Below are positions 48,392 to 58,559 of a DNA stretch of 64,000 bases, piece by piece. A program made the translations under genes and the position numbers. The stretch comes from Chloranthus sessilifolius. Its lineage: Eukaryota; Streptophyta; Magnoliopsida; Chloranthales; Chloranthaceae. The first letter of the stretch is position 1. Each line of letters starts with the position of its first letter. Below the pieces are notes generated by a model, which searched no databases, was not told the origin of the DNA, and worked only from the letters and a program-made list of their open reading frames with translations. The stretch lies in NCBI GenBank assembly GCA_021018995.1, contig CM037586.1, forward strand, positions 148,594,060 through 148,658,059, given 5' to 3'.

Positions 48392-49744
48392 TGATCGATT
48401 TTAAGTTTAACCCTTGCAAGTGCACAAAATCTATTGTAGCACGGTAAGAACAGAGGTGTCGAACCCACAGGGAAACATAAAATTTATCTAATTCTTTCAA
48501 AGACTTTAAAACACCCAAGGAAGTACCAAGGGAGAAATTCAATTTACCACACAAGTACCAAACGATTTTCAATGCAATAAAAGAAAACTAATCAAACTAG
48601 GACGGAACAAATTATGATAAAGGAGAAAAATGACAGTTTATAAACTGATCAAGGAGTTAGCTAACCATCGATTCGTAACTTTTCTACCATTCAATCTCAC
48701 AAATTTATTTTAAGTCAAAACACCATCATTTATTAGGACGCGACTATAGATCCGGCATATCCTATCTAAAAACTATGACTCAGCCTATCATTGCAGTATG
48801 AGTCATGTAAAAAGGATATCATATCTCAATATCTTAAGTCACGGCAATGATAAATCAATCATTCTGCAGCCTAAATCGGCCTGCAGGAACAGATCTAGAT
48901 GGAGTGCTTCTTTTACGGTCGTTGATAACCACAGTCACCGACTGTAAACGAAGACTTGATAATATTCAACCACGCACACACTTATAACAGAATGATTCAA
49001 TGACAAAACCATAAAATCGTAGAAACAATAATAAAACAGTTACTTATTTTCGGTTCGCTTCCTCCTTGAGCAAATGACTTTAGCCACTCATCCTCGGTAT
49101 ATAAACCCGTTGTAGATCCGAAGACATCATTTTAACAATGCTTTTTTATTTATCACAAAATCTCCTTACAATGTTTTTGTTTCTAAGTACAATCTATGCT
49201 CTTACAATTATAAAAAAGAATTAAAAAGAAACCCTAATACAATCTATTGAGAGAAAGAAGAACCAAGAAGAAAACTCAAAAATTCAATCTCCCCCAATAA
49301 TATCCAAAAATAACGATTAAAGAAAAAGCTCCTTTAAATGAGTCGTAGCTTCCTTTTTATAGGGCCGAGCAAACCCTATCCCTAATAGCCTCAATCGATT
49401 GAGAAAAAAATCTCAATCGATTGACTTTGAATTCGAAATAAGAGAGGGCAGACTTGTCTTCTCCTGTCAATCGATTGACACTTATTCCTCAATCGATTGA
49501 CATCCAGGGGTAAATTCTACATTCTCTTGGTGGATGTTGCTTCACGGATTTTGATGCTTCTTTTGACCTTTTTGTCCATAACCCTTGTGTAGTCTTTAAT
49601 TAAATTCTTTTATGCTTTTTAATGATCCAACGGTCAGAAACACCTGTAATAATTAAAACCTCATAACAACCATCAGATGCTTTCATTAGACAGCTAAATG
49701 TAGGGAATAGAGTGCGAAATATAGTCACATTTCAGCACTGATCA
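48392..49744 (-). repeat. 5' LTR of the Athila element
   Basis: 1353 bp, the partner of 35411-36784, with the same TGATC/GATCA termini. Palindrome pairs are conserved at about 49391/49413 and 49467/49489. Confidence 0.95.
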
Positions 49745-49749
49745 AAAAA

Positions 49750-51079
49750 CGATCAGACAAATGTGTTCAACATGCACCGGATAATATGCGTACATATTGG
49801 ATGGTTGAGGCACTTCTAATTTCCTACAATTTCCCGAGAAAAACTCAAGAACAACAAGAAACTGGTGTTTTTCTAGGAAAATGCAGAAATCTGAGCATTT
49901 TTCAGCAACTCAAGAAACACTTGCAAAGAAATGCAGCTTACGGGAAATTCACGAATATGCCAAGAATCTGACCTGCCCACTTATTGAGCTTATCTCGGAG
50001 AAGCCCAGAAACAGACGAAAGAGACCTTAACTTGCTCTTACAAACTGTTATTCGTTGTATTTTTGAACACTGGTCACAGGTTTGACCCCAACTTATTACC
50101 CCATCAAAAAGGCGAAAAAGACTTCCAACTCTGAAACATCATTTTGTTATTCAAATTCAAAGGAGAGTTGATATACAAGGGGGCCAAGGAGCATGCCGGA
50201 AATTCCGTCCGAGCATATAAAAAAAACAAGAAAACAAGCACAAAAAGGGAGGAGAAAGACAAAAGATATGCACTTCATTTAAGCAAATTACAGTGGAAAG
50301 TTCTCCAAATTAATGGCTGCATCGCTTGCACAACCTACTTTGCAATTTCTCTACAGCACAAACTTGAAAACAGAAGCAAAACTCAGGACAGAAAAGTTTT
50401 TAATTAACTCGATAAGAAAAAAAAAAATACTATACTAATGATGTCTAAAGAAAAATGGAAATGTCAATGTAACTTCTTAGACAAAGCATACAAAAACAAA
50501 GCAAAATTGGTTCAGTGGAAGTTGAAATAGTTAGTTTTCCATCCAACCCCATCACCAGCTCAAATAAAGTAAATATAAGCAAGTCCCACAACCGAATTGA
50601 AGTCGTAGTTGCCCCCAATGTTCAAGTTACTTTTCCCAGGGACTCTTACTTCTTGAATTTTTTGAGATGTCAGCTTCCTCAATTCTGCACCGCAGTCCAC
50701 TCTGCTCCTGCTTCATCGACCCATTTTTATTAATTGAACAAGCTTCATATCTTTGCAGCATGGTCATGAATTTTTACAAATATACGTAGAACCACATGTA
50801 TCTCTTCTTGCTCTCTTGCTCCTGTACACAGACGACTCACTTCCCTAACACATTTATTTCCCAGAATCCCATTACCAAGAAGCATAGAATCTCACAGCTT
50901 TTCAACCCTTCTCTCTAGCATGTTCTCCCAAAACTAGTTAAATATCGTGGCATAAAGCTCCAAGTTTTTTCATATTACCTTTTTCCCATTAACAGTTACT
51001 GTAAAGAGAAATACAACAACAAAATGGAGACAGAAACCCTTAATGCCTTCATGGTGTTATGACATGGGACCATGCACCC

Positions 51080-51120
<41 letters not shown>

Positions 51121-52537
51121 GCCACCACATGCATGATTGTCCAAAGCTGGAAGTTATTCAATTCCCATGGCTGGATGAGTCCCCAGCTGGCTGAAATAGA
51201 AATAGTAAGTTTTTTTTTTTGAGATGGAATAGAAATAATAAGTTGAACAAACTTAGTTTGGCAACTGAATGAATAATTAACCAAATGACTGATTATTAGG
51301 GTACTTTATTCCATTTAATTATTTAGAAAAAATTATAAACCAAATTTCCACCCAATAGTCACAATATATAATGGCATATCCATCAGAAATGTACGACCCT
51401 AGAAGCAAGGGAATCACTCTTTGGTTACTAATCTAGCTTGTAACTCCAAAATCAAAATCAATATCTAGAAATGTAGCTCAAATTCTAGTCCACCTGGTGA
51501 ATCTACTCCACGCTCACCCAAGAACATCTGTGAATAGCCAAAAAAATATTAAACAGCCTAATATTTCAAAACCTAACCAAACTAGGTACGAAAATAGCTG
51601 CATTTTGGATGCAGCAGAAACCTACATATTCATATTCCAACCATCTCTATAATAGCATGCATCAATTAATCAATGTATCACTTATTTAAAAGCTTTTGAC
51701 TCTTTTGAACTACTTAACAGTAATGTTTTTCAATGTAAACTTTGACCTGCCAACGTTTTGTGTTGGACATTGTTGCAGCCAGTTACGTTGCACCATATAA
51801 GCTGTCTGCAAAGTTGTCTATCAAAAATTGTTCACCGTTTATAATTTTCTTTTTATATTAGATACTTAAAATCACACAACACATTTGATGAAACTAAGTG
51901 TGACATGTCAGACAATCGTGACCTGTTCCAAGTCTTTGTTAGAAAGGCATATGCACCATTTGTGGTGCATAGGTAAACTTTTGATACACGTGGAATACAT
52001 TTCGGCACCCTTGTAACATGTGCTAGATGGGCTACAATTTAGATTCAGTCCAAGGATGGTGCTATTGAACAGTTTCTATCACATGATCAAGAGAATTCAA
52101 ATGGATGGCTAGGCAACATATGATCAACGGTCCATGTTGAGGTAGATAAAGTGTTGTGCTACTATGATTAGAAACAAGCATGAGTTTTGGGCTGGATGCC
52201 ATATAATCATTAATGTTACATAGGGCTATCAAGGGGGTCTGGTTGTGCCAAAATTTCTGCTGTCGACTGATCAAGGATATATGCCCGACCGACCCCCAAT
52301 CGATAATTCATTAAAACTGCCCTATTTGCTTGATTTTATATATAAAATACTGGGACCTGACCTTCAAGTCAAGTCGACCCAACCCGACCAGACATGAAAA
52401 CTTGACCTGATGCTTGACCTGACCCTAAAAATCGGGTTAGACTTTCGACCTGATGACAACCCAAAGTTGTTACCTGGTTTGTTGGTTCGAGTTTGGTTTG
52501 AACCAGATGCTACCATCTTCTGGCAATACAAGTAGAG

Positions 52538-52605
<68 letters not shown>

Positions 52606-53487
52606 CAGGTCTTACAATGCATGCCTCAGTATGGTCCATTTTCATTCATATGTTTATTAGGCCCGTACCTAGTCTAGTGGGCCTAACAAAACGACCCAAT
52701 CCAATAAAAAATTCTGCCCACACTGTGAGCCCAATTGCAAAGCCATTACAAGCCTTGATACTACTAAACAAAAAGAGTAAATTATCCCCTATGGCCTTAA
52801 AAGAGTTAACCTACTTATTCCCTTGAAGGCCATTTGTACCAAAGGAGCATAGCTCGCTCACATGATAATACAACACTTTTTTGCCAGCTATATATAAAAA
52901 GTTTTTTTATTTTCTTTTAACAAGACGTGGGACTTTTTCCCACAAAAGTTTCTTTTCTTATTATAATTAATAAAAAATTATGGTGTATCTCATATATTCT
53001 ATCTCATATATTCCAACATTATATATAAAAATATATTCGATTATAAGTTAAGTATTCAAGGCCCAAAAATCCGATATGATCCATCCTACCATCTATCGGA
53101 GATTCTGCATCCAGTGGAAGATAACAAATTAACATCATTTCCGATGTTTTTGGGTTGTTCACCCTATACCTATATGGACTTTGACGCTTCTCATCAACCC
53201 ACCGAGCGCTTTGGAGCAGTCAAGTTAGTAAACAAAGAATCATGGAACCTTTTCTCTACTCTGCTCTTACATTCTGGAGGAATTTTGCATTCATTTTCAA
53301 ACTTAAATTCCATGTTACACTAGTCTATAATGGGCATCAAAACTTTATTTCTTGATTCCTTCATCTCCTATGATGCCAGGACATCTAGATCAATACCATA
53401 TGCTTATTGGGATACCAAAGCTTTATTCCTTAGTTCACTATCTCCATTTTAAAGTTTCCTTCGTATAAAGATCAACTCTCCTCACCA
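49750..53487. other. Gene-poor region with simple repeats
   Basis: No gene is supported; the open frames are short and lack domain motifs. Contents seen: a (TC)n tract at 51082-51118, a GGTCGGGTC-rich stretch near 52220-52460 typical of degraded hAT-like elements, and a long (TA)n tract at 52539-52601. Confidence 0.55.
52539..52601. repeat. (TA)n microsatellite
   Basis: About 31 uninterrupted TA dinucleotides, likely length-variable. Confidence 0.97.
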
Positions 53488-53649
53488 GGATCAAAATATC
53501 GATTTCAGGCATGACCGAAACTCAAAATTTGACCAAAATTTTCAGCCGAAATTTCAGCCAAAATTTTCACTACCATACATAATGTGACCAAAATTTTGGG
53601 AATTGTTTTCCTTTCGGTGTGGACCGAAGCCAATAAATTTTGAACCATG
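53488..53649. mobile_element. Small Mutator-like MITE
   Basis: Flanks CTCCTCACCA (53478-53487) and CTCCTCATCA (53650-53659) match 9 of 10. The left end GGATCAAAATATCG is the same as that of the element at 23968. The interior is rich in CAAAATTTT/GAAATTT repeats. It is 162 bp and non-coding. Confidence 0.6.
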
Positions 53650-53729
53650 CTCCTCATCATCATCTTAACGTTATTAAAAATGAACATTAGAAAAATGAGA
53701 CTACGTACTTAAAGAAAGTTTCAGCCTAT

Positions 53730-54080
53730 TATACTATTATACAAAGTTTTTAAAAACAAGGATTGACACACTTTTCAAGTTTTCCAAGAAGTCATTCGCG
53801 TCAATGTGTAGAAGAAAGGGTGATTTGAATTATGAAAAATGTCCTCACAAGGTTATTCGGACAAGTTGTTGGAAACATAATGATTGAAATTATGAAAATA
53901 CCTTCTATTAAATGCCATATAATACAAATGACAACGTGTATTTAATTGGAAAGAAAAATGGTTCTATAAATTCAACTATCTGTTTTTATCACACGTTGAT
54001 CGAATATCTTATTGGGCACTCCAAATATCGTTACAATCTTCTTTGTTTTTTTTTATACTTTTTGTAAGTACTATAATACG
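53730..54080. mobile_element. MITE copy 1 of a diverged tandem pair
   Basis: The ends are inverted: TATACTATTATACAAAGTTTTT on the left (in part) against ACTTTTTGTAAGTACTATAATAC on the right. The interior aligns in order with 54170-54505 (AAGTCATTCG, GAAATTATGAAAATACC, TGTCATATAA-like, TTTAATTGGAAAGAA). It is non-coding and edges are approximate. Confidence 0.6.
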
Positions 54081-54167
54081 CTAATTTTTTTTTTAAATAA
54101 TCCTTGTTTTTAAGAAGCCCATTTAAATTTTTTAGAAAAAAAAGAGACTACTTGAAGAAAGGTTTAT

Positions 54168-54505
54168 TGTATAATACTACTTCAAAAAGTTACAAAGAAA
54201 AAAAGGATTGTCAAGATTTCCAAGCTTCCCAAAAAGTCATTCGGTTAATATGTGAGGAAAAGATGATGTGCAACTACAATAAAGTTTCCCAAAAAGTCAT
54301 TCTGAAGAAACATTTAGAATTGAAATTATGAAAATACCCATCAACAAAATGTCATATAACAATATAATAATGTACGTTTAATTGGAAAGAAGGTGATTTG
54401 ATAATCTCAACTACTCTCACAGTGACTGAATGTTTTATTATTGGAGCCCAAAACAAGTCATGACAATTCTTTTTTACTAAAACTTTTTGAAGTAGTATAA
54501 CACAT
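54168..54505. mobile_element. MITE copy 2 of a diverged tandem pair
   Basis: Inverted ends ATACTACTTCAAAAAGTT and AACTTTTTGAAGTAGTAT are clear. It is a direct-oriented relative of the copy at 53730 and lies about 140 bp past the 3' end of the iron-transporter gene. The superfamily is not assigned. Confidence 0.65.
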
Positions 54506-54645
54506 TAAAACATTTTACAAATAATCCTTGTTTTGTAAATAAGTCAAAAGTTGACCATTATCTCATCCAAAGATGACACCATTTCTGATCCCCCTATATA
54601 TAGGGTTATGTTCCTATAACAAAAGAACCGTACAAATAAAGATGG

Positions 54646-55365
54646 CTAATGGCTTGAGAATGTTTCAAGTCCAAAAACAATCCCAAAAACTTTCAGGACA
54701 CCATGGGTGACTAACATAGCCAACCAACCACCAAAAAGGACCCTAATCATAGATTTTCCCACTTCTTGTGTGCCACCAACCACAGCCCCTGCCGCACCGA
54801 ACCCTCCCAAACCCAAACTAGTCACTGCATAGACAACAACTAGGCGCACCCACCAAGCCTTTATGAACCCACCCGCCAGCAAAGGCAAAACGCCCCCTAG
54901 TGTAAAAGCCAGAGCCGAGGCCCCTGCCGCCTTTAAAGGGCTCGGAAGGCGGGCCAACTCCTCTTCACTTGCCTCTCTTGCTCTCTCTATCTTCTGCCTC
55001 TCCATTTGAACCACCTCAATATCGTACTGTGCGTAAACTGACACAAACTCTCCAATGGCCATACTACATGCACCAGCGACTACGCCGGCGAGTCCCGATA
55101 CAAGCATTGCTTTGGAGGTTGCGGTCACTGCGCCAACGCCGATCATGAGAGAGGTGATGGACACAAGCCCATCGTTGGCTCCGAGAACTGCGGCACGTAG
55201 CCATTGGGCCCGCCCCAAGTAGTCCAAAGGATTTGCTTGGGTTTGCTCTTGCTCATGAGTTTGGGCTTGAGGAAATGATGCTGGAAGTTGAATGAATGTT
55301 TCTTGGTCAGATGGGGGTGGTGGAGAGGGAATTGCATGAATTTGGTAGTTGACACTATAAGACAT
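54646..55365 (-). CDS. Vacuolar iron transporter-like protein (VIT/CCC1 family)
   Basis: An intact single exon of 239 aa starting MSYSVNYQ at ATG 55365; upstream in-frame codons have no ATG. A variable N-terminus (1-60) is followed by the CCC1 core: YLGRAQWLRAAVLGANDGLV, SLMIGVGAV, AMLVSGLAGVVAGACSMAIG, EFVSVYAQYDIE, then a short charged loop (QMERQKIERAREASEEELARL). Three further hydrophobic segments follow to residue 235. That gives about five membrane spans. The loop is much shorter than the metal-binding domain of VIT1, so it fits the VTL/nodulin-21 subgroup, which moves iron (possibly manganese) into the vacuole. The intronless structure matches that subgroup. Substrate is inferred from family only. 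Confidence 0.95.
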   Translation of the reverse strand: MSYSVNYQIHAIPSPPPPSDQETFIQLPASFPQAQTHEQEQTQANPLDYLGRAQWLRAAVLGANDGLVSITSLMIGVGAVTATSKAMLVSGLAGVVAGACSMAIGEFVSVYAQYDIEVVQMERQKIERAREASEEELARLPSPLKAAGASALAFTLGGVLPLLAGGFIKAWWVRLVVVYAVTSLGLGGFGAAGAVVGGTQEVGKSMIRVLFGGWLAMLVTHGVLKVFGIVFGLETFSSH

Positions 55366-55430
55366 GATATGCTTAGGAGAGAGGGAGAGAGAAAGTATGT
55401 GGGGCAAGGTATTGTGGAGGACAAACGATA

Positions 55431-55440
55431 TCTATATATA
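55431..55440 (-). promoter_or_regulatory. TATA box of the VIT-like gene
   Basis: The minus strand reads TATATATAGA about 70 bp upstream of the ATG at 55365. This would give a short 5' UTR of about 35-40 bp containing a GA/CT-rich stretch. Inference from position and sequence only. Confidence 0.6.
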
Positions 55441-55756
55441 AGAAATTAAGAATAGAAATATGAAGTTGCAAAAAGTTCCAACTTCATTTTAACATTTTTG
55501 CGAGTGCAACTAAGAGAAAAAGTTGGGTGAGATCAATTTTAAGGTCTTTTCTCTCAATCAATTTTAAGGTCCGTGGATATTAACCATATGATCAATGCAC
55601 TAATGCCAACTCCGGCTCAAAATATAGTAAATTATCTAGGATTTTTCTACAATGACTGGACGGCACATCCCATACTGATCCTAAACAATGCGCTGACTTC
55701 TTGTCACCCAGGCAGCAACAGGCACTTTGAGATGTGCATAGAATTTTACGTTCTTT

Positions 55757-55978
55757 AAAACCTCAAGGGGTTAGGTGATCTAGCCAGGTACCTGCTTTCA
55801 AAAGTAGGAGACCTGAGTTCGAATCCACTCCCCCCCCCTCCTTGAGACCACGCTAGGGATTTATATCCTGTGCTGACCCGATATGTGCTGAATTTGGGGT
55901 GCGCATGTGCCCTAGGATTAGGCGGGTGCTCTAAAAGGCCCAAATACCCAGGTTATTAAAAAAATAAAATAAAAAAAA
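55757..55978 (+). repeat. Possible tRNA-derived SINE
   Basis: TAGGTGATCTAGCCAGGTACC resembles a weak A box and GAGTTCGAATCC is a near-perfect B box of a polymerase III promoter, about 35 bp apart. A roughly 150-bp body follows and then an A-rich tail (TTATTAAAAAAATAAAAT). Folding as a true tRNA is not supported. Ends and target duplication were not confirmed. Confidence 0.4.
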
Positions 55979-56220
55979 TGCGTTCAAACATTTTTATAAA
56001 GGAAAATTATAATCGTAGCATATATTTGTTGTGGATAAAGTGCAGGCGGCTAACATAACGCGATGTTATTGTCTGCACTAACTTGCATTAATTAAGCCTC
56101 ACCGCACTTGCAGCCAATTGCATCGCACCACATCAGTCGCCTGCACTTTGTCTGCATAAAATCTGTCCTCCATATAATACTGTCCTTATATAAATTATAT
56201 ATAGAGGGATCAAATCATTG

Positions 56221-56395
56221 GGACCAAGGTGTCAAATCGGTATCGGACTCGGGTATCGGTCCATGGAGGACTGATACGACTCGGCTGATACCGATATGTA
56301 TTGGCCTATTTTTTTTTTTTTTTTTTTAAATAGAGGTATTAGCCGATACCAAGTTGTGATACCGATTCGTATTGGTTTGTATTAGGTAAATGGCC
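56221..56395. repeat. TATCGG/CCGATA-rich MITE-like repeat
   Basis: Contains repeated GGTATCGG and CCGATACC motifs in both orientations around a T-run, like the interior of the element at 23968. Boundaries are unresolved. Confidence 0.4.
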
Positions 56396-56859
56396 TCCCA
56401 CACAAATCTTTAGATACATACACATGGCTTTGGGACATGTGCTGCGACTCAGAGCCCCTAAATAATGCCCTTGTTTCTGTGTGCATCTGACAGCAACACG
56501 AGAGCACTAGATACACCCCTGTGGCTGTACCTAATACAAACTCACTATATATAAAAGTGCATCTGTTAAGGGACAATCTTTTGGTATTTTTGTAATTTGA
56601 AACCGAAACCAAAATATTTTGATTTTGGTTCAATTTCGGTATTTTTATTATATATTTTATGTTTCTAATATATTTTCAAAGCTTTTCGGTTTTTCTTCCT
56701 TTTTTCGGTTTCCTCATCGTACCCTCTCGATTTTATATTTTTTCCACCATAAATTGAAACCGAACGATAATCGGTTCGGTTCGGATCAGTCTTAATCGGT
56801 TTTTGGGCCGTTCGATTCCCTGGATTTTCAGTTTGATTTTATAATTCGGGTCAAAACTT

Positions 56860-57026
56860 CACTATAAAAAATAAGATTATTAGTGACAGTTTTTTACTAT
56901 AAAAAATTGTCGCTATTAATAAAAAAAATTATTAAAAACTATTAAGATTATTAGCGGGAGTTTTTTTTATTAATAACGAAAGTATTTGACTGCTGCTAAT
57001 AATTTATTTTTTATTATTTTTTAGTA
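56860..57026. mobile_element. Short CACTA-like element with CTT duplication
   Basis: Begins CACTATAAAAAATA and ends TATTTTTTAGTA, a degenerate inverted end. CTT flanks both sides (56857-56859 and 57027-57029). The interior has TTATTAGYGRSAGTTTTTT subterminal repeats typical of plant CACTA elements. It is 167 bp with no coding. Confidence 0.7.
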
Positions 57027-57215
57027 CTTGCATCCCTGAAGAGCAACCTCCACTCTCATAAAGTATTAATTAAAGTGAGTTTCTAGAAAAACAAGTTGGA
57101 TGTTGACTTTGACTCTTGGCATATAGAACAAAATAATATAAGCAAAAAGTCAAATGTTTTTGGTACGCACAAAACGTGCACATTAATTGATGAATTACAT
57201 AAGAAGAAGACTTCT

Positions 57216-57894
57216 TACATTCCTGTTCGGATAAAAAATACAACACGAAAACGCCAAAAAGTAAAATAATATTCTTATGTTTTTTTTTTTTTTTTTTTTT
57301 TTATATTAGATACCTAAGTTGTAAGAAATTATGGGATTCCTACGATCTTCTTTAATTTTTGTTATTTGGATAACTACATTGTTAGCTGAAAAAACATAAT
57401 ATTAATCAAATCCCGTGTTTGAATATATATGTAGGATATTATAGGAAAATAACATATCCTAACAAAATTAGTGGTTAACTTAGTTCTTTGCGAAGATTAG
57501 GTTTTAGATTTAAACTTTGTTATGTGTAATAAATTATTTATTTATTTTACTTAATTATATTAGAGCATATACATCATATTTGAGAGTATATAGCTTTACA
57601 ACATAGTAGAGCCTATTATGAGAGAAATCTCTCCAAAAATAAGTCCGTGTAACACTTAAATAGATGGAAGAGAGAAAAAAAAATCAAAGAAAAAATATTT
57701 GTTATAAAAATTAATACCATAAAAAAAATTGTTTGAAGATTTTTGATAATTTTAGATGGATGAGAATCCACTAATATAAATTAGGACTCCTAAAGCTTAA
57801 TAACAAATTTTTAGAAAGTTTGGGTGGTTAATTGACTGCCCAAGTCATAACATGGATCTGCCTCTGATTTTTGGGGATGTGTGCCATATAGAAT
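57216..57894 (-). mobile_element. PIF-like element copy, interrupted by the Mutator-like element
   Basis: Reverse-complement match to about 24190-24950. Landmarks include GTTCGGATAAAAA with AAGTAAAATAATATTCTTAT, TTATGTGTAATAAATTATTT, GAATCCACTAATATAAATTA and GTGTGCCATATAGAAT. The match stops abruptly at 57894, exactly where the next element begins. The remainder presumably lies beyond the window. Confidence 0.75.
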
Positions 57895-58229
57895 TAAGGA
57901 AAATTTGCACTTTCGGCCCTATATGTTTGCGTATTTGCAGAAACGGCCCTATAGTTTCAATCCTTGCATAAATGGCCAGCTCCAAGCCTAGCCGCGTGCA
58001 CGTCAGATATCTATATATATGCTTCTCTATGCAAGCATTGAATCTAGAATTTTTGTATCATCTTTTAACAATTTTTATCTCTCTTAGAAAGCGATTTCGA
58101 GATTCCACTAAAGGTCGTATAACATAGAGAATACAACAGGCTAGGTAAGATATCGAGTACAATATTTTTTAAGTTATTGTTTTCCCAATTTCTCAAAACA
58201 TTGTAGGCAAGTCCAAGATATATAAGTTA

Positions 58230-58312
58230 TCGGTCGATATCTTAAGATATCGTCCGATATCTTAATTTATCGATCGATATCTTAAGATATCGACCGATAT
58301 CTTAAAAGGTTT
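58230..58312. repeat. ATCGRYCGAT palindrome group, 20-bp pitch (MULE left array)
   Basis: Four units ATCGGTCGATATCTTAAGAT-like follow each other at exactly 20 bp: central palindromes ATCGGTCGAT, ATCGTCCGAT, ATCGATCGAT, ATCGACCGAT alternate with ATCTTAAGAT-like palindromes. Degenerate copies continue to about 58430. Confidence 0.9.
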
Positions 58313-58559
58313 TTTTTTTTAGTTTTTGGATTATGGTTTACGTTAAAAGTCCATCCATCGGCTATATATCTTAGGATATCGGCCCGATATCCTAATATCT
58401 TAGGATATCAAGCGATAACCTATGATTGACAAAAACTCTAAAGTTTTCATTCCTTTAATTTTTTTAATAATATTTTTAAACAATTGTAGCGCTAAGTCAA
58501 GTATAACTCTTTATAAACAACTAATTTTAATTTTAATTTTGTAAATATTGTAGGTTGAA

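Larger units (their letters stand above)
35411..49744 (-). mobile_element. Athila-type Ty3/gypsy LTR retrotransposon (broken fossil)
   Basis: Full-structure element on the minus strand. Its 5' LTR is 48392-49744 and its 3' LTR 35411-36784; both start TGATC and end GATCA. AAAAA flanks both sides (35406-35410, 49745-49749). The primer-binding site at about 48366-48385 resembles the tRNA-Asp type used by Athila. Order 5' to 3': gag (about 46.0-47.5 kb), protease (45.0-46.0), reverse transcriptase-RNase H (42.9-44.7), integrase (42.0-42.9), an env-position ORF (39.9-41.1), a long non-coding stretch, and a polypurine tract (36785-36797). The polyprotein region has roughly six to ten breaks. LTRs differ by about 4% by eye, suggesting one to a few million years. 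Confidence 0.95.

Noticed and set aside
50144-50407. 87-codon Lys-rich open frame
   Set aside because: No domain, no splice or promoter context, and composition typical of AT-rich non-coding DNA.
55366-55407. Longer N-terminus for the iron-transporter-like protein
   Set aside because: The upstream extension has no ATG; the first ATG in frame is at 55365, with a TATA box about 70 bp upstream.
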